Positions 1-10,394 of a DNA stretch of 64,000 nucleotides are shown here, piece after piece (positions within the stretch are counted from its first letter, which is position 1; the number at the start of each line of letters is the position of its first letter). Below the pieces are notes generated by a model, which was not told the origin of the DNA, did not search any database, and saw only the letters and a program-made list of their open reading frames with translations. The stretch comes from Psychrobacillus glaciei (GTDB lineage: Bacteria > Bacillota > Bacilli > Bacillales_A > Planococcaceae), in NCBI RefSeq assembly GCF_008973485.1, contig NZ_CP031223.1, positions 3,100,001-3,164,000 of the forward strand. Direction: 5' to 3'. Position numbers and translations under genes: made by a program.

Positions 1-84
1 ACTGCTTTTAGTACTTCCCCAAAAAATAAAAAATGCTTCACGAAAGTTAACCAAACTAATGATAAGACTTTTTATTTTCTGTAA

Positions 85-930
85 TCAAAGAGTTAAATCA
101 AAAACCGATATCTCTGAAGGATCCCAAAACCGAATTGGAATTCTCGTAGTACCTATTCCGCTATTCACATAAAGATGATGATCATTCCCAAGCTTATACA
201 TCCCTTTAGTGTATTTCTTGGCTAGAGGGGGTGTCACTATTGGGCCCACAACTGGAAGAACTACCTGCCCTCCGTGACTATGCCCAGCAAGTGCCAGATC
301 AAAATTTTCATGCCCTACTTCGTCCACAAGGTCTGGTTGGTGTAATAGAAGAAGAGTAGCACCTTGCTCATCAACACCCGAATATGCTTTTTGAACATTA
401 GGGTTTCCAAGCATCGCATCATCCAACCCTATAACATTTAATACTTTTCCATTTCCAAGGTCTATTATGCTACTCTCGTTTCGAAGTACCTTAAAACCAG
501 ATTTCACCATAATATCCGCGTAAAATCGGTTCCCTCCTCCTCCGTGGTCATGATTTCCCCAAACAGCATAATTTCCATACGTGCTTTTCAGCTTTCCCAG
601 AACATCGCTTATATTCAACCTACCCTCGAACTGAGATGGTACATCCATAAGATCTCCTGTAAAAGCTATTACGTCAGGTTTCAGTCTGTTAATTTTTATT
701 ACCAACTTTTCTAGCTGCTTTAGTGAAAAATTCGGACCTAGATGTACATCGGAAAATTGCACTACTCTTATGGAATTCTCTCCTCCAGTTGTGAGCTCGA
801 GTTGATACTCCCTAGTAATAAGACGTTTTGGTTCTATTTTAAATGAATAAGTAACTATTCCCACTGCTAGCATGCTTCCTATAATCGCGCATTTTATTAT
901 TCTAAGAATTATTTTTTTTGTTTTTTTCAT
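85..930 (-). CDS. membrane-anchored calcineurin-like metallophosphoesterase (YkuE/YaeI type)
   Basis: About 281 aa. The N-terminus is lysine-rich and followed by one hydrophobic segment (about residues 10-30), which would anchor the enzyme with its catalytic domain outside. All metal-binding motifs of the family are visible in order: FSDVHLG (D-x-H), GDLMD, GNHDHG and GHSHGGQ. Length and layout fit the YkuE/YaeI group of phosphoesterases, some of which act on lipid substrates; the substrate here is not known. The ATG at 930 is preferred; an in-frame TTG at 945 is possible. The gene stands alone, facing away from the tRNA gene. Confidence 0.85.
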   Translation of the reverse strand: MKKTKKIILRIIKCAIIGSMLAVGIVTYSFKIEPKRLITREYQLELTTGGENSIRVVQFSDVHLGPNFSLKQLEKLVIKINRLKPDVIAFTGDLMDVPSQFEGRLNISDVLGKLKSTYGNYAVWGNHDHGGGGNRFYADIMVKSGFKVLRNESSIIDLGNGKVLNVIGLDDAMLGNPNVQKAYSGVDEQGATLLLLHQPDLVDEVGHENFDLALAGHSHGGQVVLPVVGPIVTPPLAKKYTKGMYKLGNDHHLYVNSGIGTTRIPIRFWDPSEISVFDLTL

Positions 931-1077
931 TTTTATCACTACCAATCATCTGTATAATTAATAACCGCTATCTAACGGTTTATACTAATCCACTTTTGTG
1001 ACGCGAATGTTACAACATAATTGGGATGGTTTATTGGAAGAAAATGTGGGGCAATAATACTATTAATAATGTAGAAA

Positions 1078-1115
1078 AGCACTCCAAACATTGATATTAC
1101 AATGTTTGGAGTGCT
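1078..1115 (-). terminator. Rho-independent terminator after tRNA-Arg
   Basis: A perfect 16-bp stem (arms 1078-1093 and 1100-1115) with a six-base loop lies 29 bp downstream of the tRNA on the minus strand and is followed there by TTTTCT. Confidence 0.8.
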
Positions 1116-1143
1116 TTCAGGAAAAGTTATTATATTTTAGTAA

Positions 1144-1215
1144 TGCCCTCGGCGAGGATCGAACTCACATTACAAGCTTCGGAGGCTTGTGTGTTATCCA
1201 TTACACTACAAGGGC
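1144..1215 (-). tRNA. tRNA-Arg (anticodon CCG)
   Basis: On the minus strand the sequence folds as a cloverleaf of 72 nt. The acceptor stem is GCCCTTG/CGAGGGC with discriminator A, the D-arm is GTGT...ACAC, the anticodon stem is CAAGC/GCTTG with loop CTCCGAA (anticodon CCG), and the T-arm contains GTTCGATCC. CCA is not encoded. CCG reads the arginine codon CGG. Confidence 0.95.
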
Positions 1216-1279
1216 AAGCGACTTATCTATTATACAAATAGAACGGGCAAAATTCAACCTTTCATTTTGAAGCTTAAAA

Positions 1280-1296
1280 TTTGACCTTCCTTGACC
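1280..1296 (+). promoter_or_regulatory. CtsR operator upstream of clpP
   Basis: Two heptads TTTGACC and CTTGACC are separated by 3 bp, matching the reverse orientation of the CtsR direct repeat (RGTCAAA-NAN-RGTCAAA) with one substitution. The first heptad supplies the TTGACC -35 box of a promoter whose -10 is TATGAT at 1305-1310 (18-bp spacer), so CtsR binding would block RNA polymerase. This implies heat-shock derepression of clpP. Confidence 0.85.
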
Positions 1297-1310
1297 ATAA
1301 TGTGTATGAT
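1281..1310 (+). promoter_or_regulatory. clpP promoter (SigA-like)
   Basis: The -35 TTGACC is at 1281-1286 and the -10 TATGAT at 1305-1310, preceded by TG. It overlaps the CtsR operator and lies about 70 bp upstream of the clpP start. Confidence 0.7.
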
Positions 1311-1379
1311 AAAGTTACAACTGAGAGAATATTTCTCAGTAATCAACTTACAATACCACTTTTGAAGGAGGCAATCAGG

Positions 1380-1976
1380 ATGAATTTAATTCCTACAGTT
1401 ATTGAACAAACAAATCGTGGGGAACGCGCATATGACATTTACTCACGATTACTAAAAGACCGTATTATCATGCTTGGAAGTGCTATTGATGACAACGTTT
1501 CAAACTCCATCGTTGCCCAATTATTATTTTTAGAAGCAGAAGATCCAGAAAAAGATATCTCCATCTATATTAATAGCCCAGGCGGAAGCATCACTTCTGG
1601 AATGGCAATCTACGATACAATGCAGTTCATCAAACCAGATGTACAAACGATCTGTATCGGTATGGCTGCTTCTATGGGTGCATTCTTACTAACAGCTGGA
1701 GCAAAAGGAAAACGTTATGCGCTTCCTAACGCAGAAGTTATGATTCACCAACCACTTGGTGGAGCACAAGGGCAAGCAACAGAAATCGAAATTGCGGCTA
1801 AACGTATCTTACACTTACGCGATAAATTAAATGGCATTATGGCGGAACGTACTGGCCAACCTCTAGAAGTCGTTTCAAGAGATACAGACCGTGATAACTT
1901 CATGACTGCAGAACGTGCAAAAGAATACGGTTTAATCGACCATATCATTAGCCGTAGCGAAATGAAAAAAGCTTAA
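1380..1976 (+). CDS. clpP: ATP-dependent Clp protease proteolytic subunit ClpP
   Basis: 198 aa, normal ClpP length. ClpP forms a tetradecameric cytosolic barrel that degrades proteins fed to it by ClpC, ClpX or ClpE. The catalytic triad is visible: Ser in GMAASMGA, His in MIHQPLGG, and Asp in the SRDTDRDN region. The oxyanion-hole segment NSPGGS is also present. The frame is open 33 codons further upstream, but the ATG at 1380 follows a strong AAGGAGG (from 1364) and gives the family N-terminus [11 protein letters not shown] CtsR box controls the promoter and a terminator follows the stop. Confidence 0.98.
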   Translation: MNLIPTVIEQTNRGERAYDIYSRLLKDRIIMLGSAIDDNVSNSIVAQLLFLEAEDPEKDISIYINSPGGSITSGMAIYDTMQFIKPDVQTICIGMAASMGAFLLTAGAKGKRYALPNAEVMIHQPLGGAQGQATEIEIAAKRILHLRDKLNGIMAERTGQPLEVVSRDTDRDNFMTAERAKEYGLIDHIISRSEMKKA

Positions 1977-1985
1977 TAAAAATCG

Positions 1986-2023
1986 TACCCAAGGAAATTT
2001 TTAATTTCCTTGGGTATTTTTTT
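1986..2023 (+). terminator. clpP terminator
   Basis: An inverted repeat ACCCAAGGAAAT...ATTTCCTTGGGT lies ten bases after the clpP stop and is followed by a run of T. Confidence 0.85.
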
Positions 2024-2029
2024 GGCGTA

Positions 2030-3450
2030 GGATAGCTATTTTCTGACCTAGAAAATGGCTACCCAATCCTACATAGCGTTAATAAACCCATAAACTGCTG
2101 CTATGAACCTAGTGAGTCGCTATCCGCCCCTACCGAGCATGTATAAACCCACAAAGTGGAGCTATGTCCCCATAAACAGCGGCTATAGACTCCTTAACAC
2201 ATGCTTCGAACCTAGTGTGCCGCTATCTGCCCCTACTGAGCATGTATAAACCCATAAAGTGGCGCTATGTCCCCATAAACAGCGGCTATATACTCCTTAA
2301 CAGCTGCTTCGAACCTAGTGTGTCGCTATCTGCCCCTACCGAGCGCGTATAAACCCATAAAGTGGAGCTATGTTCCCATAAACAGCGGCTATATACTCCT
2401 TAACACGTGCTTCGAACCTAGCGAGCCGCTATCTGCCCCTACCGAGCATGTATATACCCATAAAGTGGCGCTATCTCCCCATAAACAAAGGCTATAAACT
2501 CCTTAACGGTTGCTTCGAACCTAGTGGGCCGCTATCTGCCCCTACCGAGCATGTATATCCCCATAAAGTGGAGCTATGTCCCCATAAACAGCGGCTATAT
2601 ACTCCTTAACGGCTGCTTCGAACCTAGTGAGCCGCTATCTGCCCCTACTAAGCGCGTATAAGCACATAAAGTGGAGCTATGTCCCCATAAACAGCGGCTA
2701 TAAACACCTTAACAAGTGCTTCGAACCTTGTGTGTCGCTATCTGCCCCTACCGAGCATGTATATACCCATAAAGTGGAGCTATGTCCCCATAAACAAAGG
2801 CTATAAACTCCTTAACACGTGCTTCGAACCTAGTGAGTCGCTATCTGCCCCTACTGAGCGCGTATAAGCACCTTAAGTAGCGCTATCTCCCCATAAACAG
2901 CGCCTATAAACTCCTTAACCGCTGCTTCGAACCTAGTGAGTCGCTATCTGCCCCTACTGAGCGCGTATAAGCACCTTAAGTAGCGCTATATCCCCATAAA
3001 CAGCGCCTATAAACTCCTTAATACGTGCTTCGAACCTAGTGTATCGCTATCTGCCCCTAACCGAGCATGTATAAACACATAAAGTGGCGCTATGTCCCCG
3101 TAAACGGCGGCTATATACTCCTTAACAGCTGCTTCGAACCTAGTGAGCCGCTATCTGCCCCTACCGAGCATGTATAAACCCATAAAGTGGAGCTATGTCC
3201 CCATAAACGGAAGCTATATACTCCTTAACGGCTGCTTCGAACCTAGTGTGTCGCTATCTGCCCCTACTGAGCATGTATAAACCCATAAAGTGGAGCTATG
3301 TCCCCATAAACGGCGGCTATAAACACCTAGATAGTGGCTTCGAATTTAGAAAGTCGCTATCTGCCCCTACATTGCCTGTATGAACCCATAAAGTAGTGCT
3401 ATATCCCCATAAACAGCAGCTATAAGCCCCTTAACTATGGCTTCAAACTT
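2030..3450. repeat. tandem array of about 14 copies of a 103-bp higher-order unit
   Basis: The marker GCTTCGAACCTAG (or a close variant) recurs at 2100, 2203, 2306, 2409, 2512, 2615, 2718, 2821, 2924, 3027, 3131, 3234, 3337 and 3440. The spacing is 103 bp every time except once (104). Each unit can be cut into five diverged subunits of 19-22 bp, most containing GCTAT or a variant (GCTATgtcc, GCTATatact, GCTTCgaacct, GCTATctgcc, GTATAaaccc). Both ends are degenerate. The period is not a multiple of three and no long ORF crosses it, so it is non-coding. It fills the whole clpP-crh interval between their two terminators. Confidence 0.95.
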
Positions 3451-3452
3451 AC

Positions 3453-3500
3453 AAAAAAAAAAAAACGCCTTTTCGTCTGTAATGACGAGTGAGGCGTTTT
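3453..3500 (-). terminator. terminator of the yvcI-crh operon
   Basis: On the minus strand, directly after the crh stop, AACGCCTCACTCGTC pairs with GACGAAAAGGCGTT and is followed by a run of T (the A-run at 3453-3465 on the plus strand). Confidence 0.85.
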
Positions 3501-3502
3501 TT

Positions 3503-3760
3503 CTATTCTTCATTTGTAATAAATTTCGCTAGCGCTTCTACTGCTTCTTCTTCATCCGAACCTTCTGCACTTAAGTTTACAGTTATCCCTTTACTTATCG
3601 CTAAGCTCATAATTCCCATAATACTTTTGGCATTTACTTTCTTGTCATCTTTTTCGACATATACATCTGCTATATAACGATTTGCCTCTTGAACAAATAA
3701 TGCTGCTTGTCTCGCTTGTAATCCTGCTGGTAATTTTACTTCGACATGTTTTTCTGTCAT
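3503..3760 (-). CDS. crh: HPr-like catabolite repression protein Crh
   Basis: 85 aa, the same length as B. subtilis Crh. It resembles HPr but carries Gln where HPr has the phosphorylatable His15 (GLQARQA), so it cannot act in PTS phosphotransfer. The Ser46 region AKSIMGIMSL, the target of HPrK/P, is intact. P-Ser-Crh is a CcpA corepressor. The frame is open upstream, but the start MTEKHVEVKL matches the family and has GGAG 9 nt ahead. The residue after AR is Gln rather than the usual Pro. It is the last gene of the yvcI-rapZ-yvcK-whiA-crh cluster; its partner hprK is at 20.7 kb. Confidence 0.93.
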   Translation of the reverse strand: MTEKHVEVKLPAGLQARQAALFVQEANRYIADVYVEKDDKKVNAKSIMGIMSLAISKGITVNLSAEGSDEEEAVEALAKFITNEE

Positions 3761-3779
3761 CATTCTACGCTCCATTTCA

Positions 3780-4721
3780 CTAAATTGTTTCGCCTCTACG
3801 AAGTGCATCTGCAATTTCATCTATTTTTCGTAAACGATGATTAATACCTGATTTACTAACGTTCCCAGTCGAAACCATTTCACCTAATTCTTTCAATGTA
3901 ACATCTTGATATTCAACACGCAACCTTGCAATTTCTCGTAATTTTTCTGGCAATTGATCTAGACCAACCGAATTTTCGATAAATCGTATATTTTCTACTT
4001 GTCTAATAGCCGCACTAATCGTTTTATTTAGATTCGCCGTTTCACAATTAACGAGACGATTTACACTGTTCCGCATATCTCGTATTATCCGAACATCCTC
4101 GAATTTCAATAATGCATAATGTGCACCAGCAATGCTTAGGAAGTCCGAAATCTTTTCTGCTTCCTTCAAATACGCGACAAAGCCTTTTTTACGTTCAATT
4201 GTTTTTGCATTTAACTCGAATTCATTCATCAAGTCTACTAATGCATCACTATGTGTTTTATATAATGAGTAAACTTCCAAATGATAGGAAGACGTCTCCG
4301 GATTATTAACAGAGCCTCCTGCCAAGAATGCTCCTCTTAAATAAGCACGCTTACAGCAATTCTTTTTCACGAGTTCTTTGGAAATCGAATATTCAAATTG
4401 AAAGCCCTCATTTAATATTTTCAAATCCTCTAATAAGCTCTTTGCCCCTTCTCGGACACGACAAATATAGACATTATTTTTTTTCAATCTCATTTTTTTT
4501 CGGACAAGCAACTCTACTTGATATGGATATAAAGATTTTATCAATGTATATAGTCTTCTTGCGATTGCAGCATTCTCTGTTTGGACATCTAAACTAAGCA
4601 TTTTATTGCTAAATGACAAAGAACCATTCATCCGAATAAGTGCGGAAAGTTCTGCTTTAGCACAACATGGTTTTGACTCTTCTTGCGTCATTTCTTTTTT
4701 TGTTTCAGAAGCAAACGACAT
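3780..4721 (-). CDS. whiA: sporulation/cell-division regulator WhiA
   Basis: 313 aa. WhiA combines an N-terminal degenerate LAGLIDADG-like domain with a C-terminal helix-turn-helix domain. It is a DNA-binding protein conserved in Gram-positives and affects cell division and chromosome segregation in Bacillus. The N-terminus [13 protein letters not shown] and the segment [17 protein letters not shown] are typical. The C-terminal HTH (about 265-305) includes the stretch [19 protein letters not shown]. It lies between yvcK and crh as in B. subtilis, where it is called yvcL. Confidence 0.95.
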   Translation of the reverse strand: MSFASETKKEMTQEESKPCCAKAELSALIRMNGSLSFSNKMLSLDVQTENAAIARRLYTLIKSLYPYQVELLVRKKMRLKKNNVYICRVREGAKSLLEDLKILNEGFQFEYSISKELVKKNCCKRAYLRGAFLAGGSVNNPETSSYHLEVYSLYKTHSDALVDLMNEFELNAKTIERKKGFVAYLKEAEKISDFLSIAGAHYALLKFEDVRIIRDMRNSVNRLVNCETANLNKTISAAIRQVENIRFIENSVGLDQLPEKLREIARLRVEYQDVTLKELGEMVSTGNVSKSGINHRLRKIDEIADALRRGETI

Positions 4722-4778
4722 ATCCGTTTCCCCCTTTCTTGCTAGAGACTGCTATCGATCAGTTTCAAAGTGCTCTTA

Positions 4779-5738
4779 TTAACCTGCATACTCTACTAGC
4801 CATTTTGCTACTTTTATGGAATCATGGCGAACTGCACCGTCATAAACCACCGAAATATCTTTCTTTATGATTTCTATGTTTAATGTTTCTAAAACTTCAA
4901 CATCTATTTTGACAGGCGATGCTTTTTCTTGTTTGTATAAATATTGTACATTTTCTGGGATCTCTTCCTTGCTAATTAAAACTGTATCGATGAAATTTTC
5001 ACCTATATGATTTATAAGTGCTTGAACATGATCAGACGCAGTATAATTACTCGTTTCCCCAGCTTGGGTCATTAAATTACAAATATATACTTTCTTTGCT
5101 TTTGAGCTGATTATCGCTTTTTTTATATCTAATACTAATAAGTTTGGAAGAATGCTTGTATAAAGACTCCCAGGTCCAATTGCTATTATATCTGCTTCTG
5201 CAATGGTTTTAAGTGTTTCTGGTAACGGTTTCACATCTTCAGGAGTAATAAACACTTTCTTTATTTTCTGCCCATACTTTGGAATTTTTGATTCCCCAGT
5301 TATTATTGTATTATCCTCATATTGCGCATGAAGTGTCACTATCTGATTTGCAGCCGGAAGTACTTTTCCGTGCACTTTTAATACTTGGCTCATTTCCCTG
5401 ATTGCATTGGCAAAATCACCCGTAATAGAAGTTAAAGCAGTAAGCATTAAATTTCCTAATGAATGACCTTCTAATTCAGTAGAATTGGAAAAACGATACT
5501 GGAACATTTCCTCCACTAAGGGCTCGACATCTGAAAGAGCTGCTAAAACATTTCGAACATCACCAGGTGGGGGAATATCATATTCATCTCGTAATCGCCC
5601 AGAACTTCCACCATCATCTGCTACAGTAACAATTGCTGTAATATCGAGTGGAAAATTCTTCAAACCACGAAGTAAGGTAGATAATCCTGTACCTCCACCA
5701 ATTATAACTATTTTTTTCTGGTGTTTAGTACGATTCAT
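4779..5738 (-). CDS. yvcK: gluconeogenesis/morphology factor YvcK (CofD-like)
   Basis: 319 aa. It is a CofD-like fold protein binding UDP-sugars, needed in B. subtilis for growth on gluconeogenic substrates and for normal cell shape. The N-terminal glycine-rich motif VIIGGGTGLSTLLRG and the following VADDGGSSGRLRDE are the family signatures; GDVRNVLAAL and GHSLGNLML follow. The GPGSLYTSILPNL motif lies near residue 195. It is preceded by AAAGGA and sits 4 bp after rapZ, so the two are likely co-transcribed and coupled. Confidence 0.95.
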   Translation of the reverse strand: MNRTKHQKKIVIIGGGTGLSTLLRGLKNFPLDITAIVTVADDGGSSGRLRDEYDIPPPGDVRNVLAALSDVEPLVEEMFQYRFSNSTELEGHSLGNLMLTALTSITGDFANAIREMSQVLKVHGKVLPAANQIVTLHAQYEDNTIITGESKIPKYGQKIKKVFITPEDVKPLPETLKTIAEADIIAIGPGSLYTSILPNLLVLDIKKAIISSKAKKVYICNLMTQAGETSNYTASDHVQALINHIGENFIDTVLISKEEIPENVQYLYKQEKASPVKIDVEVLETLNIEIIKKDISVVYDGAVRHDSIKVAKWLVEYAG

Positions 5739-5742
5739 TACT

Positions 5743-6627
5743 TCAATCCTTTCTTATTGTAACATCTCTATGCGTAATAATCGTCTTATCTTCTGCTTTT
5801 AATTGTTTTCCAAAGAATTCAGCAAGTGTTACGGAGCGATGTTGCCCACCAGTACATCCAAATGCAATGACAAGCTGAGTTTTACCTTCCCGTTTATATT
5901 GAGGAATCATAAATAAAAACAAATCTGTTAACTTGTCAATTAACGTTTTTGTGTCCACCCATTTTAGAACATAACTAGAAACTTCCTCATCTAGTCCCGA
6001 TTTCAATCGTAATTCCTCTATATAGTAAGGATTTGGTAGAAAACGAACATCAAATACTAAATCCGCATCTATCGGAATACCATGTTTAAAACCAAATGAC
6101 ATGACATTAACCGTAAATACTTTACTACCTTTAGCTGAAAATTCATCTTGTATTTTTTCCCTTAATTCACGTGGTTTCATTTTAGATGTATTATATATGA
6201 ATTGTGCTCTTCCTTTTAAATCAGACAGTAATTCTCTCTCTTTTTTAATACCATCTAAAGGAAGTCCAGAGTTTGCTAAGGGGTGAGACCTCCTAGTTTC
6301 CTTATATCGTCTCACTAATACTTCATCTTCTGCATCCAAAAACAAAACTTTTGGCGTAACAGATGTTGCTTCTTGTAGATTATTAACCGAATCAGCTAAT
6401 GAATGAAACATTTCTCCTCCTCGCAAATCCATTACTGCTGCAATATTGCGAGGCTGTTTATTGGAATCTATCATTAAAGTGATAAATGTCCCTAAAAGTT
6501 CCGGCGGCAAATTATCGATACAATAATAACCAAGGTCTTCGAAACTTTGAATTGCTACTGTCTTTCCCGCCCCTGACATTCCAGTGATAATCACCACTTC
6601 AGTTTCAAGCTTTTGCTGACTTTCCAT
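5743..6627 (-). CDS. rapZ: RNase adapter/nucleotide-binding protein RapZ (YvcJ)
   Basis: 294 aa. It is a P-loop protein (Walker A GMSGAGKT near residue 16) of the YvcJ/RapZ family. In E. coli RapZ guides RNase E to the GlmZ sRNA; in B. subtilis YvcJ binds and hydrolyses nucleotides and influences competence. The C-terminal domain keeps the conserved [13 protein letters not shown] motif. The gene overlaps the 3' end of the upstream Nudix gene by 23 bp, indicating translational coupling. Confidence 0.94.
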   Translation of the reverse strand: MESQQKLETEVVIITGMSGAGKTVAIQSFEDLGYYCIDNLPPELLGTFITLMIDSNKQPRNIAAVMDLRGGEMFHSLADSVNNLQEATSVTPKVLFLDAEDEVLVRRYKETRRSHPLANSGLPLDGIKKERELLSDLKGRAQFIYNTSKMKPRELREKIQDEFSAKGSKVFTVNVMSFGFKHGIPIDADLVFDVRFLPNPYYIEELRLKSGLDEEVSSYVLKWVDTKTLIDKLTDLFLFMIPQYKREGKTQLVIAFGCTGGQHRSVTLAEFFGKQLKAEDKTIITHRDVTIRKD

Positions 6628-7102
6628 TGTCTACTTCTCCCTCCACGGACTGTTGAATCGTTTCTTTTATTAACGTAAAGTCGGGTGTGTATACAAATGT
6701 TCCATATTGTATTCCTTGCTCTCGAACCGCAAATAGCAGATTCGTTCGATCACCTTCAGCCATAGGCAGTACGTATAAGTCTTCTACTGCATGCCATTCT
6801 AAAATGCCTTCTGTCGTTTCCTCAAAAGGGGTTCCTTCTATATTTGTTGCAACAAATGTAAATAGCATCCATTCGTCTATTTGAATACCATTTTCTTCAA
6901 TGACCATCGTATAAATTCCCTTTAAATGAGGATTAATTGGAATCGTATTTGTCTCTTCTGTAAACTCTCGAATTGCAGAGTTCAGTATAGACTCCCCCAC
7001 TTCCATTTTACCTCCTGGAGCAACATACCAGTTTCTTCTAGGCTTTTTCAATAAAAGAACTTGCCCATCTTTGTATATGAGTAAATTTGCGATTCGCTGC
7101 AC
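6605..7102 (-). CDS. yvcI: Nudix hydrolase YvcI
   Basis: 165 aa. The Nudix box is complete: GGKMEVGES at about residues 31-39, then REFTEETN, which supplies the catalytic RE...EE glutamates. It hydrolyses a nucleoside diphosphate-linked substrate; B. subtilis YvcI has been linked to NTP/RNA-related pyrophosphohydrolase roles, but the substrate here cannot be read. It starts at a GTG (7102) behind GGAGTG. It is the first gene of the cluster ending with crh. Confidence 0.88.
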   Translation of the reverse strand: MQRIANLLIYKDGQVLLLKKPRRNWYVAPGGKMEVGESILNSAIREFTEETNTIPINPHLKGIYTMVIEENGIQIDEWMLFTFVATNIEGTPFEETTEGILEWHAVEDLYVLPMAEGDRTNLLFAVREQGIQYGTFVYTPDFTLIKETIQQSVEGEVDNGKSAKA

Positions 7103-7160
7103 GAATTATCACTCCAAAACTATCTTTACTTATTACTATATATTATACATGAAAACCCTT

Positions 7161-7460
7161 AGAAATGCGCAAGCGTCCTCTAAGTACATCTTGTCTTTAC
7201 CGATTCCAGAGTGCTTTGGACGAAATATCTGCTCCTGCGGTTACTCGTCGCAAATAACATTAGCTATACTATTAAGGAGGGAATTTTTGTGGCGAGTATT
7301 TGTCCGTCACCCTCTTGAAATATGTAGAGACAAGGTACATAAGGTTTGGATAATGAGAGAATAAATCTTCTCCTATTCTTTTAAAAGCGGACGAAGAGTC
7401 AGTTTTGTCCGCTCAGCGCTTCTTTATCAATAAATACTATCTATTTTTATCAGGTTCCAC
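7161..7460. repeat. dispersed intergenic repeat family A, copy 1
   Basis: About 290 bp sharing ordered blocks with 16580-16902, 17161-17430 and 29980-30305. The blocks are GCAAGCGTCC, GAGTGCTTTGGACGAAA, TTTGTCCGTC, CTATTCTTTTAAAAGC and a 3' hairpin at 7386-7413 (AGCGGACGAA pairing with TTTGTCCGCT, with a G-T pair). It lacks the central hairpin seen in copies 2, 4 and 5. No ORF is convincing. Confidence 0.8.
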
Positions 7461-7700
7461 CAACTTGCATAACGTAACCCTTAATTCATATAAACTTTAT
7501 ATCTTAAAAGAAATGAAAAAAATCCTACTACAGATGGTAAATGGATAGAAATCAACAACCAGATAGGTGAATTCAATCTAAGATAAACATTACACATATT
7601 GGAAATCCCAAAAAAATAGGGCTTAGAATCATCTTGAATACTGAATTCCTAGTGTACCAAATTTATATAGTAGTATAGTTTACACTTTCTCTTAATACTC
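7461..7700. other. intergenic stretch with no recognised feature
   Basis: AT-rich sequence between repeat copy 1 and the trxB terminator. I see no ORF with a ribosome binding site, no repeat and no clear promoter. Confidence 0.5.
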
Positions 7701-7741
7701 AAAAAGAGGCTGCTTCATCGATTAAAATCGAGAAACAGCCT
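7701..7741 (-). terminator. trxB terminator
   Basis: The imperfect hairpin AGGCTGcTTcatCGATT / AATCGagAAaCAGCCT is followed on the minus strand by CTTTTTGAG. It lies about 100 bp past the trxB stop. Confidence 0.7.
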
Positions 7742-7838
7742 GTCCAAATATTTCTTATATAAAAAGGGGTATTTATAATCCTTAATATACACCTTATTTA
7801 TTTCAATAAGGTTACAATCGGATTAAAATAACATTAAA

Positions 7839-8801
<963 letters not shown>

Positions 8802-8859
8802 CTACAATTCTACTCACACTCAATCTATAGGATTTTTATGCCCGCTTCAACTATTTTGC

Positions 8860-10386
8860 TTATGCATTAAACAGCGGCAAAAACTGAATTAGTTCATTGA
8901 CATATTTGGTTAAGGTATTTGTAGTAATTCCATATTGATCCGCATAATACTTTTTCGTCACATTCTTAGTACGAGATGATTCAAACATATATTCTGTTGC
9001 AGCAGCTAACGCTTTTGGGTTTTTAAAGTCATATCCCTTTTCAAGTGCACGTTCTATCAACATAAACCACATTTGAAACAGGTAAGTAGCAGATTGTGCA
9101 AGCGGTTTATATTTTTCATAAAGCAAATCTGTTGCTGCGATTGCTCGTAAAAAAGCTTTCTCCGCCACTGAGTTTTCATCAAATGAATGTCCTAATGACT
9201 GTGCTAAAAACAATTTTTCCATCGTGCCTAACTCGTCTACAACAATCCACTTGGGATGAGAAATTATTTCTGACCGATGTTTTGATTTTCCTAACAAATA
9301 AAATCCAAAGATACGTTCACTTACATGTTCGTTTTGAAGCTTCTCCAAAATGAATTCCTTTTGATGTTCCGTACCTTGATCATTTATTTCCTTAATTTGA
9401 GGTAGCCATGGCTCGAATCCTGCTTTTTCTGGGTCCAGTTTCAGCAATGCCTTCCAAGCATTTCGAGCAATTTCCTCATGTCCTGCAAAGTATGCGGAAT
9501 GAGCTAACCAGAAATAAAATCCTGGATCTCCTTCAAAGCCTTTTCGCTGTAAACTTCTCAACCATTTAAAAGCTTCTTCATATTTTCCAATTAAGGCAAA
9601 AGTTGCGCCCATTTTATATCGATGCTCGATAAAATACGGATTGATCTTCGATAAGAAATCAGTAATTTCTTCTAATTCTTCTGTGTTTTTTTCATAATAA
9701 TGAATTACAGCTAAATTACAAAGGGCATGAATATTCCCTCTGTTTTCGCTTAAGACTTTATGAAGTAACGCTTTTGCTTGTTCCTCTTCTCCAACATAGA
9801 AATAGGCAAGTGCCAAGTTATTGTATGCAGCCCAAAAGTCTGGGTTATCAATAATCAATGATTCTAGCAATTCTACTGCTTCCTGAAATTTTCCTTGTTC
9901 CATTAAGCGTCTAGATTTTTCTTGAAGAAAAAGAGCTTCGCTAGATGGACTGTCCATTTCCATGGATTCTAAATCTTCTTGCTCTGTGAAATCTACAATT
10001 TCCATTGCTTCTTCTGTATATTCCCCGCGAATATCCATTTCCACATACATTTTTGCAAATCGATTGGCGTCCATAAAATTTCCTAAATGCGCATTCACTT
10101 CTGCAAGGAAAAACACGATTTCTGACTCATTTGGGTCAATATCATGTGCATTTCTTAGAAGCTCATGTGCCCAATCAAAGTTATCTAATTCCATTTGTAA
10201 AATGGCATATTGCATTAATATTAATGGATCATCTGGACTCAAATCTGCTGCTCTTTTTAAATATTTATGTGCTTTTTCATATTGTTCTTTTTGAAGCTCA
10301 TCTAATGCTTTTTTATAGTAGTATTCGCCTGTAGGCAAAAATGAAATAATATTTTCTTTTAAAACCTTTTTATTTTTTTTATTCAA
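8860..10386 (-). CDS. yvcD: TPR-repeat protein (YvcD-like)
   Basis: About 508 aa, starting at a TTG (10384-10386) behind CGGAGG. The frame stays open 36 codons further upstream through a structured repeat, but that part has no ribosome binding site and the N-terminus NKKNKKVLKE looks native. Tetratricopeptide-type helix pairs recur (for example around residues 20-90, 160-260 and 290-330, with ALDELQKEQYEKAHKYLKRA as the first). The C-terminal half is family-specific. TPRs mediate protein contacts; no enzymatic role is visible. It is cytosolic, with no signal or membrane segment. Confidence 0.85.
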   Translation of the reverse strand: MNKKNKKVLKENIISFLPTGEYYYKKALDELQKEQYEKAHKYLKRAADLSPDDPLILMQYAILQMELDNFDWAHELLRNAHDIDPNESEIVFFLAEVNAHLGNFMDANRFAKMYVEMDIRGEYTEEAMEIVDFTEQEDLESMEMDSPSSEALFLQEKSRRLMEQGKFQEAVELLESLIIDNPDFWAAYNNLALAYFYVGEEEQAKALLHKVLSENRGNIHALCNLAVIHYYEKNTEELEEITDFLSKINPYFIEHRYKMGATFALIGKYEEAFKWLRSLQRKGFEGDPGFYFWLAHSAYFAGHEEIARNAWKALLKLDPEKAGFEPWLPQIKEINDQGTEHQKEFILEKLQNEHVSERIFGFYLLGKSKHRSEIISHPKWIVVDELGTMEKLFLAQSLGHSFDENSVAEKAFLRAIAATDLLYEKYKPLAQSATYLFQMWFMLIERALEKGYDFKNPKALAAATEYMFESSRTKNVTKKYYADQYGITTNTLTKYVNELIQFLPLFNA

Positions 10387-10394
10387 GATAATCC

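Noticed and set aside
1281-1379. Longer clpP with 33 extra N-terminal residues
   Set aside because: This stretch contains the CtsR box and promoter; the ATG at 1380 has the ribosome binding site and family N-terminus.
2030-3450. Possible CRISPR array in the 103-bp repeats
   Set aside because: The units are contiguous and homologous along their whole length with no unique spacers, and no cas gene is near.
7071-7364. 97-codon plus-strand frame across repeat copy 1
   Set aside because: It covers the non-coding repeat and the upstream part of yvcI on the other strand; the product is not protein-like.
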